Origin: Letharia columbiana
Taxonomy: Eukaryota > Ascomycota > Lecanoromycetes > Lecanorales > Parmeliaceae
Length of the DNA stretch: 64,000 bases
Direction: 5' to 3'
Assembly (NCBI RefSeq): GCF_014066305.1
Contig: NW_023501073.1
Location: 367,001-431,000 of the forward strand
Shown here: positions 44,500 through 55,770 of the stretch, in pieces
Layout: each line of letters starts with the position of its first letter
Numbering within the stretch: position 1 is the first letter of the stretch
Position numbers and translations under genes: made by a program
Notes under the pieces: generated by a model
What the model was told of the DNA's origin: nothing
The model's input: the letters and a program-made list of their open reading frames with translations, nothing else
Databases searched by the model: none

Positions 44500-47400
44500 A
44501 TGACAAGCGAGCGTTCCAAGTCTTCTGCTTCTTACGCATACTACTCCTTTCCTCCAACTCCTGATCGTAACTCTCCATCAGAGAGCTCGAAATCCACCTC
44601 AAGAACTCCCTCTCCTCAAACCGCGCGAACGTCCAAGAGTATGGCTCCCTCACCAGCGGCCGGCAAGACACCTCCTGGCCAAACACCATCAACGCCAACA
44701 AAATCAAGGAACAATCCGGCATCGTCCAAGCTCGGTCAGTCACAAAGCGCCACCGACTCACCTCAAGGTGCCGCAAAACAGGCGAACAACACTCCTAAGA
44801 GCGCTGTCAAGAAAGCTCAAGGCGCCAACCCTCCCAAGACTCAGTCTCCCAAACTCGGGCCACCGAGGACGAAGCCTGGCCAAGCTGGTCAGACGGCGAA
44901 GGGTGCCGCACCGCAGGCGCCGAAAGCTCCAGCTCAAGCTCAAGCTCAAAAACCTGTCGAGGACACCAAAAAGGATGTCGAAGACACAAAGGAGGAAGAC
45001 AAGGGCATCGACTTGAAGGACAACGACCCTGCCGATGAAGCCGACAACGAAGAGACCGATGCTCCCATGGGCAAAGTCAGTCAAACCGGCAATGAAACCG
45101 GCGAGGAAGCGAGCTCGGCTGTCTCTACCGCTGATGATGATGCCGAGGACGCCGTTGGGGGTGCCAACGAAACTGCCGAAGACACAGCGGAAGACACAGA
45201 CGTACCGGATACGGACCAAGCTGAAGATACGGCTAACGAGTCTGCAGAAGATGTCACCGGCGCAGCTGGTGGACTTGCAGGCAAAGCTAAAGAAGGTGCG
45301 GACGGCGCTGCTGAAAAGGCCCAAGACACAGCTGAAGACGTTGAAGAGAAGGCTGGCGAGACTGCTGATGGCGCTCAAGACAAAGTCGGTGAGACTGCTG
45401 AAGGTGCCGAGGAGACCGCCGGCGAGACTGCTGATGGCGCTCAAGACAAAGTCGGTGAGACTGCTGAAGGTGCCGAGGAGACCGCCGGTGAGACTGCTGA
45501 AGGCGCTCAAGAGAAAGCTGGTGAGACTGCTGAAGGTGCCGAGGAGACCGCCGGTGAGACTGCTGAAGGCGCTCAAGAGAAAGCTGGTGAGACTGCTGAA
45601 GGTGCCGAGGAGACCGCTGGCGAAACTGCTGAAGGGGCCGAAGATGCTGTTGAAGAAGCCGGTGAAGGTGTCGAGGCTCCAGAAGTTGACGGGGTCGAGG
45701 ATGCTGCTGAAGGTGTCGCCGACGAACTTCCAGTGGATCTTTCGGTGCTCAAGGGTCTCGAAGTCGGCGAGGGTGGAGAAATCCTTGGTGCCGACGGCGA
45801 AGCAGTAGGGAAGATCGAAGAAGGAGACCCGGAGGACCTCGTTGGAAAGACTATTGCTGATGACGGAGAAATTCTCGACGAAGACGGAGATGTCATTGGC
45901 CGCGCCACTGTTCTCCCCGAAAAAGCACAAGAGCTGGCCGATAAAGCGAAGGGCGATCTTCCTGACGTCAATGTGCTCGATGGTCTTGAGGTTGGCGAAG
46001 GTGGAGAAATCTTGGGACCGGACGGAACACCACTGGGCAAAATCACCGAAGGTAATCCAGAGGATCTGGTCGGTATGACGCTGAACGAGAACGGAGAGAT
46101 CGTCGACGAAGATGGAGATGTCATCGGCAGAGCTGAGGTCGTGCCAGGAGAGGCCGCCGACAAGTTGAACGAAGCTGGCGAGGAAGTTGGCGAGGAAGTT
46201 GGCGAGGAAGTTGGCGAAGAGGTCCCCGAGGTCCCCGAGGACGCCGCCGACTTTGACCATGCTGCCAACATCGCCGAGATCGCTTCGGGACTCACACCAG
46301 ACCTCTCTATCCTACAAGGCAAGAAAGTCAACAAGAAGGGCAAGATTCTTGACGAAGAGGGAGAGGTCATTGGCCAACTTACCGAAGACTCTGATCCCAA
46401 GAAATGCGCAGGCAAGATTCCCAACGAGGAAGGCGAGATTCTCGATAAAGATGGCGAGGTTGTTGGTAAAGTCGAAGTTGTCCCTGGAGAAGCCGCCGAC
46501 GCTGCCATGAAGGAACTCCACCCCGAATTGGTGGAAAAATTGGAGGCGGCTGAACAGGCTGCGGAAGAGGCTGAACAGGAAGCTGAGGTCCCACAATTGC
46601 CTGGACTCGACATTTTGGAAGGCTTGAAAGTCAACAAGAAGGGAGAAGTCCTGAATGAAGACGGAGAGCCCATTGCTCGTGTCTCTGAGGGCGAGATAAC
46701 CGAGCTTGCCGGAAAGAAGATCAATGCTAACGGCGAAGTACTCGACAAAGAAGGCAATGTCATTGGTAAGGTGGAGCTCATCCCAGAGGCGTTCCCAGAT
46801 GTTCCCGCAGAGGGTGAGGAAGAGGGCGCTGAAGAGGATGGCGCTGGAGAGGAGGGCGCTGGAGAGGAGGGCGAGGAGGCTGCGGTAGAGGCTCCTCAGC
46901 TTCCAGGCATGGATATTCTGGAAGGACTCAAGGTCAACAAGAAGGGAGAGGTCGTCAACGAGGACGGCGACGCCATCGCCAAGCTGGTTGAGGGTGACCT
47001 CGAGGCTTGCAAGGGCAAGAAGATCAACGCCGGAGGTGAGGTCATTGATGCTGAGGGTAATGTTATCGGCAAGGTCGAATTGATCCCGGAAGCATTCCCC
47101 GACGCCGTGCAGCCCGAAGAGGCGGGACCAGACTTCTCAGTGCTAGAGGGGTACAAGGTCAACAAGAACGGAGACGTAATCAACGAAGACGGCGAGACAC
47201 TTGCTAAGCTGGTTGAGGGCGACCTCGAGGCCTGCAAAGGCAAGAAGATCAACCCGCAGGGTGAGGTCCTTGATGCCGAAGGCAACGTCATCGGTAAAGT
47301 CGAATTGGCCGGTGCTCCTGCTGCAGAAGAGGAGGCGGAAGAGACTGGTCCAGAACTTCCTCCACTCTCTTCCATGGAGGGCATGAAATGTAATAAGGCT

Positions 47401-49532
47401 GGCAAGATTGTCAATGACGATGGCGACGTCGTCGGTGAACTTGTTGAAGGAGACGTTAAGAAGCTTAACAAGATGAAGGCCGAACTCGATGCCGAAGGTC
47501 AGTTCTGGGATGGCAAAGGAAAGGTCATTGGGAGAGCCGTCACACTTCCTATTGAGGAGCACGAAGAAGAATCGCCATTTGCAGGCCTTGAAGGTCTTGT
47601 CGTTGTTGCTGACGGATGGGTCGAGGACGAGAACCAAAACAAGGTGGGTATCCTGACTGAAGGCGATCCCAAGAAATTGGTTGGTAGGGCAGTGGACGAA
47701 GACGGAGACGTCATCGACAACCGCGGCAATGTTGTCGGTCACGCTGAACGCTACGAGGAGCCTGAAGAGGAGGAGGAGGTCAAAATGGATCTGTCAATTC
47801 TCAAGGGCCTTGCAGTTAACAAGCAAGGCAATGTCATCGGTCCTGAAGGCGTCCCAATCGCTCGTCTCGTGGAAGGCAACGCAAAGGAGCTTGCCGGCAA
47901 AAAATGCGACGAGGAGGGCCAGCTCTGGAACGATGCCGGCAAGGTCATTGGACGTTGCGAGCTTATCCCTGACAATGAGCGCGAGGCTAAACCTGAAGGT
48001 CCTTTCGCCGGTCTCGAAGGCTGTATTGTTGTCAAAGACGGCATGGTTGAAGATGAAGATGGAAACCGAGTGGGAGTTGTTGTCGAGGGCGATGCGAAGC
48101 GACTTATTGGCCGGGCTGTTGATGAAGATGGAGATATCATTGACAGATTTGGTAATGTCAAAGGTCACGCCGAGCCCTACGAGGAGCCTGAAGAAGAGGT
48201 TGTCGATCTGTCTTCCTTGGAAGGAAAGGTCGTCAACAAAGCTGGTAACGTCGTTGATGAGCATGGCACAATCTTTGGCCGTATTGCCGAGGGTGACCCG
48301 GAGGAACTGGCTGGAAAGAAGGTCGATGGTCAAGGTCAAATCTGGAACGACAACGGCAAAGTCATTGGCCAGGCAGAACTCCTTCCAGGAGGTCGAACGC
48401 AAGCACCGGAAGGTGCATTCGCTGGCTTCGAGAACCTCGTTGTGGCCGATGAAGGTATGGTGACAGATGGCGCAGGCCAGATTGTTGGCAAGCTTGATGA
48501 AGAATCCATGCCAAACGCTGAGAAGCTTAGAGGCCGCAAGGTTGACGAGGATGGAGAGATCCTTGACAAAGCCGGTAATAGCATTGGCAAGGCCATCCGA
48601 TGGAAGCCCGAAGAGAAGGAGAGACGCGTCAATCCTATGTCGGGCCACGTGGTCAACAGCAAAGGCGAGGTTCGCGACGAGAACGGTGAATTGCTCGGAA
48701 TGGTTACTGATGGCCACCTCCCTACCCTCGTTGGCTGCGAGGTCGATGACAACGGCTATGTCGTGGACAACGATGGCAACAAGATCGGCGAATGTACACT
48801 CATGGAAAACCTCCCAGAGGACGAGGACGTGGGCCCAACGGAAGAGGAGCTCCAGAAGGCAGAAGATGCGGAGATCGCGAAGAAGATGAACAACATTGTG
48901 CAACAGACCATTGAAAAGATGCAACCAGTCTGCAAGAACATCACCGATGTAAGCTTCTCCGCGTCCTATCCCATTCTGACTGCCAGCTAACAAGCCCACA
49001 GCGCATGGACAAAGCAGACCGCACGCCAAAGGAGGAGCTTGACGAAGAAGAGCTCGTCAAAGACGTCAAGCCCATGATCGAGGAAGGCAACCGCATTCTG
49101 CAAGAATGCAACGGTGCCATCCGAGGACTCGACCCAGACGGACACATTGCTGCCACCGCAAAGGCGCGAGCTGCCGCCGGCGAAGCCACGCCTCAAGAGA
49201 ATGCTCTCGCCAACTCGCTCAAGGAGCTCACATCCACCATCGTACAGACAATCGAGAACGCAAAGAAGAAGCTGAACGACATGCCCCACGCCAAGAAGGA
49301 GCTCAACCCTCTATGGGGCCTGCTCACAGAGCCTCTGTTCCAGATCATCGCCGCCGTCGGACTGCTGCTCACCGGCGTCCTCGGTCTGGTCGGCAAGCTG
49401 CTCAACGGTCTCGGTCTCGGTGGTATCGTCAACGGCCTGCTCGGCGGCTTGGGCATCGACAAGCTGCTCGGCGGACTGGGCCTCGGTAGCATAGGCAAGT
49501 CGCTGGGTCTCGGCGGCGGGAAGAAGAAGTAG
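44500..49532 (+). CDS. Giant LEA-like protein with about 13 DUF3659 repeats
   Basis: Two exons, 44,500-48,948 and 49,002-49,532, with a 53-nt intron (GTAAGC...GCCCACAG); 1,659 residues. I start at ATG 44,500 (MTSERSKSS) because the frame further upstream opens only from TTG. Residues 1-130 are Ser/Pro/Thr-rich and basic. Residues ~130-400 are acidic, Ala/Glu-rich, with near-identical 22-residue repeats (GETAEGAEETA, GETAEGAQEKA) like late-embryogenesis-abundant proteins. Residues ~410-1,440 hold about 13 units of ~60-80 residues built on two G-x-V/I-x-D-x-x-G-x-x-I-G elements, for example GLKVNKKGEVLNEDG and GNVIGKVEL, the DUF3659 repeat. The final ~180 residues are helical, then Gly/Leu-rich and hydrophobic (LFQIIAAVGLLLTGVLG), ending GLGGGKKK. 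The related family is filamentous-fungal. A role in desiccation protection or at septa/membranes is inference. Confidence 0.9.
45357..45640 (+). repeat. 66-bp in-frame tandem repeat inside the DUF3659 gene
   Basis: About 4.3 near-identical units of 66 bp (22 codons), each containing GAGACTGCTGAAGGTGCCGA. Identity at silent positions is high, pointing to recent duplication or gene conversion. Unit number may differ between strains without breaking the frame. Confidence 0.85.
46177..46221 (+). repeat. 12-bp in-frame tandem repeat (GEEV) inside the DUF3659 gene
   Basis: GAGGAAGTTGGC is repeated three times and followed by a variant, coding E-E-V-G units between the second and third DUF3659 repeats. 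Confidence 0.8.
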
Positions 49533-49603
49533 TTGAAGAGCGGCTAGGTCTCGTGCATCTATCTGTTGGTCAAGACTGCTTGCTTGCTTGTACACAATCA
49601 CGG

Positions 49604-49634
49604 CATGCCCCCCCCCTTGGCAGGGGGGGGAGAG
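49604..49634. other. C-run/G-run inverted repeat after the DUF3659 gene
   Basis: A run of nine C is followed by TTGGCA and a run of eight or nine G, about 75 bp after the stop codon at 49,532. In RNA this would form a strong hairpin in the 3' UTR; in DNA the G run could form non-B structures. Homopolymer lengths may contain sequencing error. Confidence 0.55.
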
Positions 49635-49639
49635 GGGGT

Positions 49640-50298
49640 TCTCAAACAAAAAGGTCGTCCAGTTCTTTGAATTTTAGCATGTACCTGCTTAGTACCATAC
49701 CTATGTAATACCAATCTCATCCTTGATTCCAGAAATATGGCCCCGCCCTCAATGTGACCTCAGGTCGACGCGACTCATGTCGCGCCCACATCGGTTGCCC
49801 ACGCTCCGTAGTGATCATTTACTGCAACTTCGGTTTGCGAAGAGGAGGCCACAGTGTCGATGGCAAGGGCTGGGGATGTGGGAACGTGTGATGATGGATG
49901 ATGGGCTTGGAAGGGATCGTTGGGAAAAAGGCGGAGGGAGAGAACAGTCACGGAAAGCGCAAGTCGTCACGTCAACGTCAACGTTGAGTATTTATTTCCT
50001 CTGATTATAATTTATCTTGTGCGGTTTGCTCTGCGAATAAGATGTTCTGCTAGTATGTTGCTTTCTTCTAAATTGACATATCACCATCCCTCATAATTCA
50101 ATGCACGCTAACTTCGAAAAAGACTCCTTGATGCCCTGCAGCGCAAGAGAAACTCTCTCGCATTACATCCAGACCCTGGTTTCTCTGACCATCACGGGAG
50201 CTCTTCCCAGCTCATTGGAGCATCATTCGGCGAGCTGCGTATGGAGTCGAATGCAAATACTGAGACCTGGTTCGATCCGCCTGCCGCCATACCGCCTT
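49640..50298. other. Intergenic, convergent 3' ends
   Basis: Between the 3' ends of the DUF3659 gene (+) and the phosphotransferase gene (-). No gene supported. Confidence 0.4.
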
Positions 50299-51850
50299 CT
50301 AGTCACCCTTTTGTACAGCTCTCCCATTTGGCACATGCTTCTCAGGTGCATAGCCATTGGACACACTCCTCTCACCCACCGTATCTTGACCCGGAGCAGG
50401 CTTTGGGGTGATTGTCAGACAGTTGATGCCTAAATAGGTACAGATGCTATTGATGACCAAGAGCGCCCAACGGAAGTAGACTACTGTAGCGAACACGAAA
50501 TACGCTCGTAGATACCAGAGTTCTACTTCTGCAGTGACTGGCGATAGACCAACTCTTGGAAGGTTACCCAATATGGCGCCACCGATTAGAGGGATCAGCA
50601 TCACGGTCCAGTAAGGAAACGGCTGCCGTGTTAGATGGGCTAGGATTATCTTTGTTGTCATGCGTCCGAAAACGAACGACATGGTTAAACAGAACAGTAC
50701 CAGCCTGTTCTCACGCATCAAAGTTGAGTAAGGTGAATAGAGCCAAGCGCAGATGGAAGCTGTGTAGACAGCGATTGGCGTCCACTCCAAGAATACAGGA
50801 GCGACAGGAAGACCCTGCTCACGACGAGCCTTGATGACATTGTAAACGCAAGCCGGCAGGTGGGCGACCAAGAAGGTGCCAAATATGATTGGGATCCAGA
50901 GATCGATGACAGAGTTGTGCCCAATAATCTCGGAGTGGCCCACTAGGTCTGAGATAGGGTGATGCCACATTTGGGGTCCGTAGTAGCCCGACAATATCAT
51001 GAAAGTACAGGCGAGTATGAGTCCCTCTGGATCAAATTAGCAGAAAATTTGAAGGCGTGAACAAGCCGCCGTACCTGTAGGACCGTTGAAATACCCCAAG
51101 TACAACGTGTGAGTGTGGTATGTCTCCCATGTGGAGAAGAACATAGGCAAACATGGTATCAGAGCAGTGAAGACTCCCTTGGGAGTAGGTCCCAAAGCCA
51201 AAGCAGCTGTTTCGCACAAACTTGCCAGCGTACAGTTCAGAGAGTCGATGCCATGACTTGCCGATGGTTAGCATCACATCCATCGTATCTCAAAAGGTCC
51301 GAACGTACTCGAATAGCTCCCCTAATCCACTAGACTGTCCTGTACGCCGCGCTTGCTTTCCGTCGACATTGTCCATTGTTGAATACCTAGGACACAAGGA
51401 CGTATCAGCACTCCCGCTCAAACGCTTTTTAACTATCGCTGCTCACATCCATAATCCAACGGCAAAGCTATAATACAGCCATGAAGGACCCTAGGGCTTG
51501 TTCAGCAACCCAAGTACACAGACCGCTAAGGAAGAGCTGATGCAGATATTGTTGCTCACCGGTCCCACTAGATCCGGCATCCAGATCTCTAAACATATGA
51601 CATTGGTAAGAATGAAAAAGAATCCTAGGAGGGTGACCATGTTTGGGGCAAGCCATAACGGTAGTAATTCCACGAATGCGTTCCACTATCCACGACAGGT
51701 TGGCAAGCCGTCAGGCGTGCAGGGAGATGGGGTCCACATACATAGTGCCGTAGAATGTAGTGAGATATGAGGGATTTATCGACGCTCGAGTACTTGTAGG
51801 ACTTGAGGTGGACGAGAGCCTCTTCCGATACACATTCTGCAGCAGCTGTA
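50299..51850 (-). CDS. Choline/ethanolaminephosphotransferase (CDP-alcohol phosphatidyltransferase)
   Basis: Minus-strand exons: start unresolved-51,742; 51,685-51,560; 51,490-51,447; 51,386-51,309; 51,256-51,075; 51,026-50,299. The enzyme transfers phosphocholine or phosphoethanolamine from the CDP-alcohol to diacylglycerol, the last step of the Kennedy pathway, in ER/Golgi membranes. After joining, the catalytic motif DG-x2-AR-x8-G-x3-D-x3-D is complete: DNVDGKQARRTGQSSGLG, then ELFDHGIDSLN. Upstream EEALVHLKSYKYSSVDKSLI and ELLPLWLAPNMVTLLGF match the CPT1/EPT1 start. Seven or so membrane helices follow. All internal splices fit in phase. The start codon is not found: where relatives have Met, this gene has Glu-Cys-Val (about 51,830) just after a likely acceptor, so a short first exon upstream is expected. 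I cannot say whether choline or ethanolamine is preferred. Confidence 0.9.
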
Positions 51851-52214
51851 CCTAGAAGCAATCACCTTGTCAGTGATATCCACGTCCATGCAGCTGACCA
51901 CTGGGCTCTTCGACAGACTCGAGCGAGGGTTTGAGATGAGAGGAATGTGAGATTACTTTTCTTCATGCTCCCTGCTTCCACTGTAAATGCCTGGTCTTCG
52001 CGTTCTCGATACACGGGGAGAAGTGACATGGAAGGACAAGTGCAGCACCTTTTCACTGCATGTTCAAAAGGGTATGGGTATGGCCAAACTTCAGTCAAGG
52101 CATGTACGACCGTAAATATAGATACTTTCAGTGCTCACGTTTTGAAGCTTCCGAGAATACTGGGCCGACGTTTTGCCGACGCCTATGATCTCAGGGTCTC
52201 ACTAGTGAGCTAGT
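51851..52214. promoter_or_regulatory. 5' flank of the phosphotransferase gene
   Basis: Should contain the missing first exon and promoter. A minus-strand frame at 51,862-52,098 overlaps it, but no ATG joins in phase to the second exon by an intron I can defend. Confidence 0.35.
52198..52209. repeat. 12-bp palindrome at the isochore boundary
   Basis: CTCACTAGTGAG is a perfect palindrome, followed at once by CTAGTGAA. Normal genic composition ends here and the extreme AT block starts within about 20 bp, so this is probably the edge of an insertion. Confidence 0.5.
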
Positions 52215-52627
52215 GAAATTTAGCGGTAACTTAGATTATAATATTATATATATTTTTTTAAATCTTTTAATAATTCGAATAATTTAAAATAACGAATTTT
52301 AGATAGAGATTATTAATTTAAGAGATATCTTCTACTAATAAATCTTCGCTGTTAATATTTTAAAAAAAAAAAAAAAAAAATTTTTTAAACTTTTATATAA
52401 AAAATTATTAATTCGAATTTTTTAAATTTTAGAGCGTTATTATTTAGCTTACTAAAGATTAAATCTATAAATAAATAATTAAGAAGTTTAACTAGATAGG
52501 TTAAAAAAAAAAAAAAAAAAAAAAATAGCTAGTTTATAATTTGAATAAAAAAAATTATTCGAGAATTTTGAAAATTTCACTTTTTTTGATTTTTTTGTAA
52601 TTTTTTTTAGATATAATTTTCTAGAAT

Positions 52628-52635
52628 AAATAATA

Positions 52636-52681
<46 letters not shown>

Positions 52682-52719
52682 TAATAGAAATAATAGATAT
52701 AATTTTCATATATAAAATA

Positions 52720-52750
<31 letters not shown>

Positions 52751-52760
52751 GAAATAATAG
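52628..52760. repeat. AAT trinucleotide microsatellite
   Basis: Two blocks of uninterrupted ATA/AAT units (about 52,638-52,680 and 52,721-52,750) separated by imperfect units such as AGAAATAAT. Confidence 0.9.
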
Positions 52761-53296
52761 AAATAATAGAAATAATTATTATAAAAATATTAAAATAATT
52801 ATAAATAATTTAATTATAAAAAATAAAAATAAAATTATAATTATATTATATATAAATAAGTAAAAACTTATAAATTAAATTTATAATTATTTTTTTTAAT
52901 TAAGATTATTAAGTAAATAAATAAATAATTTTTAATAAACGAATTTTAATAAGTAATATTTAAATTTCTTACGCTTTAATAATTATAAAATAAATTTTTA
53001 ATATTTTTAAAAATTTGAAAAGTATAAATAGCGTTTTAAAATTTTAAATTTTAAATTTTAAAATTTTAATAAAAAATAAAAAAGTTATTATTATTATAAA
53101 TAATATATATTTTTTTTTTAATAAAGAAGATATAGAAGAGCGAGATTTTAATAATTATAAATATTTATTAAAAAATTATTATAATTTAATTTATATATAT
53201 ATATAATATAAAAAATATTAATTATTTATATAATTTATAAATAAATATATATAATATTAATTTTATATTAATAATTTTATAAATATTTCTAAAATA

Positions 53297-53540
53297 TCTT
53301 ATAATAATTATTTATAAAAAATAGAGAAATATTATATTTTTATAATAAGAAATATATATATATAATTTTTTAAAAAATTAGAAAGAAGTAGAGATATCGT
53401 ATTAATTAATAATATATATTCTATAAAATCTTTTATTAAAATAAAAACTTTTAAATAATAAAATAATTATTAAAATAAGATATTAAATAATTTTAATTTA
53501 TTTAAATATATATTATTTAATAAATAATTTTTATTTATAA
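53297..53540. repeat. AT-rich direct repeat, copy 1
   Basis: About 240 bp recurring at 53,795-54,010 with small changes. Both copies share ATTATTTATAAAAAATAGAG near the start and TTTAATTTATTTAAATATAT near the end. Confidence 0.65.
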
Positions 53541-53794
53541 AGATTTAATTAATTATAATTAATATAATAAATTCTTTTTTTATATATTTATTATAATAAT
53601 ATATTATATAAATAAAGATTTATAAATTAAATTTATAAAATTAAATTTTTCTAAATTAAATTAAATTTTAATTTTAATTCTAAATTAAATTAAACTCTAA
53701 TTACTTATTATATATTTTTAATTTATAAATATATATATATAAAGAAAAACGCGTTTAGATTTAATTAGAAAAATATATTAAATATAAAAAATTA

Positions 53795-54010
53795 ATTTAT
53801 AATAATTATTTATAAAAAATAGAGAAAATTTATATTTTTATAATAAGAAGTATTAAAATATTAAAAAGAAATAGAGATAATATATTAATTAATAATATAA
53901 ATCTTATAATATTTTTTATTATAATAAAATCTTTTAAATAATAAAATAATTATTAAAGTAAAATATTAAATAATTTTAATTTATTTAAATATATATTATT
54001 TTAAAATAAT
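53795..54010. repeat. AT-rich direct repeat, copy 2
   Basis: Second copy of the 53,297-53,540 repeat, same orientation, about 500 bp away. It is slightly shorter, having lost the TATATATATA stretch. Confidence 0.65.
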
Positions 54011-54029
54011 AATTTAATATAAAATTATA

Positions 54030-54810
54030 GAGAGTATATAATATAAGATTTTAGAGAGCTAAGTCGTATTTTTAATATTAAGAGTCTTATTATTACTTAA
54101 TTTCTTTATAATATTCTTTATATTTATTTATTATATTAATTTTTTTTATATTAATTAAATAGATTAATATAAAATTATAAAAAATAAATTTATTATATTA
54201 TTATTATTAATAATTATCTTTATAATATTCTTTATAATATTCTTTATAATATTCTTTATATTTATCTATTATAATTTTTTTTTTTTTATTTTTTTTTATA
54301 AAATATTAAATTAAGTAATTAATTAAATAATTAATTAAATAAATAATTAATATAATATAAGATTTTAAAAAGCTAAATCGTATTTTTAATAATAATAATT
54401 TTATTATTATTTAATTTCTTTTAATATTTTTTTATTTTTTATTATAATATTTTTTTTTTTTTTATAAAGTATTAATTAAGTAATTAATTAAATAATTAAC
54501 TAAGTAAATAATTAATATAATATAAAATTTTAAAAAATTAAACTATATTCTTAATAATAATAATTTTATTATTATTTAATTTCTTTATAATATTCTCTAT
54601 AGTATTCTTTATAATATTCTTTATATTTATTTATTATAATTTATTTTTTTTATAAAATATTAAATTAAATAATTAATTAATTAATTAATTAAGTAAATAA
54701 TTAATATAATATAAAATTTTAAAAAATTAAATTATATTTTTAATAATAATAATTTTTTTATTATTTAATTTCTTTATAATATTCTTTATATTTATTTATT
54801 AATATTTATT
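54030..54810. repeat. Tandem repeat of about 160-195 bp, four copies
   Basis: Each unit contains TAATATAATATAAGATTTTA or a variant, then a poly-AAT/ATT segment, then TTATTTAATTTCTTTATAAT and TTCTTTATATTTATTTATTA. Copies begin near 54,035, 54,350, 54,520 and 54,703. The first copy keeps the most G/C (AGAGCTAAGTCG). Confidence 0.6.
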
Positions 54811-55770
54811 TATTAATATTTATTTATTTATTTATTTAATAATTTTAATTAAAAAATAATTATAAATTTTATTAAAATTATTATTATTTAAATATTTAAA
54901 TTTATATAAAAAAGTATTTTTAATAAAATAAATAAATTTTTATCTTTAAATATTTATATAATTATATTTAATAATTTAAATAATTTATCGAAGATTTCGA
55001 GTTAAAAGATATATTCTTCGAAGATTTCAAGCTAAAATATATATTCTTTAAATATTTCGAGGTTTTCTCTATTATTTAAGAATTTCGAATTTTTCGAAAC
55101 TATTATTATAGCTAATAAATTTTATTTATAAATTTTAATTTTATACTAGTCTTAAAGAAGTAAGCTTCTAAAAAAGTGAAATCTTAATTAAAAATCTCTA
55201 AAATATCGCAATTTCTTATACTTCTTCTTTTACTCTTTAATATTCTTAAAAACTTTATATATTTTAAACCTCTTATAATTTTTATCTATAATATCTTCTA
55301 AGCGATAAATACTTTTATAATCTTATTTATATTAAAAATATATTATTAATATTTAAATTTTTTATAGACTTAGATTAACTACTATGAAGAATTTAATTTT
55401 AAAAATTCTAAATTAAAAGTATCAAAATTAATTTTAAATTTTATTAACCCTTTAGAAGTCTTAAAAACTTCGAATTTATTAGAAGTCTTAAAAAACTTAA
55501 ATTTATTAATTTCGAATTTTAAGAATATTATAAATATTTTAATCTTAAAAAAATCTTCTTCGAAAGCTTAAAAAAATAAAATTTTAATAGAATTAGATAT
55601 CGAAGTATTAAAGTTTCTAAATAAAATTACTTTAAAAGATATATTTTTAAGATCTTCGAAAGATTTAAAAAGTAAGAATCTAGCTATATTCTTTAAATTA
55701 GAAGCTAATTTTAAAAATAGTAAAAAATATAGAATTAAATATAAAAGTTTTAAAGAATAAGAGTAAGTCT

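Larger units (their letters stand above)
52215..55389. other. Extreme AT block with microsatellites
   Basis: AT content appears well above 85 percent, with very few C or G at all, unlike the left RIP block where CG words survive. Contains A runs (about 52,362-52,380 and 52,504-52,525), an AAT/ATA microsatellite (about 52,628-52,760), and longer repeats listed separately. No coding signal. Repeated RIP plus replication slippage is the likely cause. Confidence 0.7.

Noticed and set aside
45357..45640. Regular spaced repeats considered as a CRISPR array
   Set aside because: Contiguous coding repeats without unique spacers in a eukaryotic gene.
44758..46260. 500-codon open frame on the minus strand
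   Set aside because: Antisense shadow of the repetitive DUF3659/LEA gene; it mirrors the repeats and has no family or intron signals. The same applies to the minus-strand frames at 45,573-46,781 and 47,794-49,029.
50101..50433. 110-codon + strand frame
   Set aside because: Overlaps the 3' coding end of the phosphotransferase on the other strand; no protein family features.
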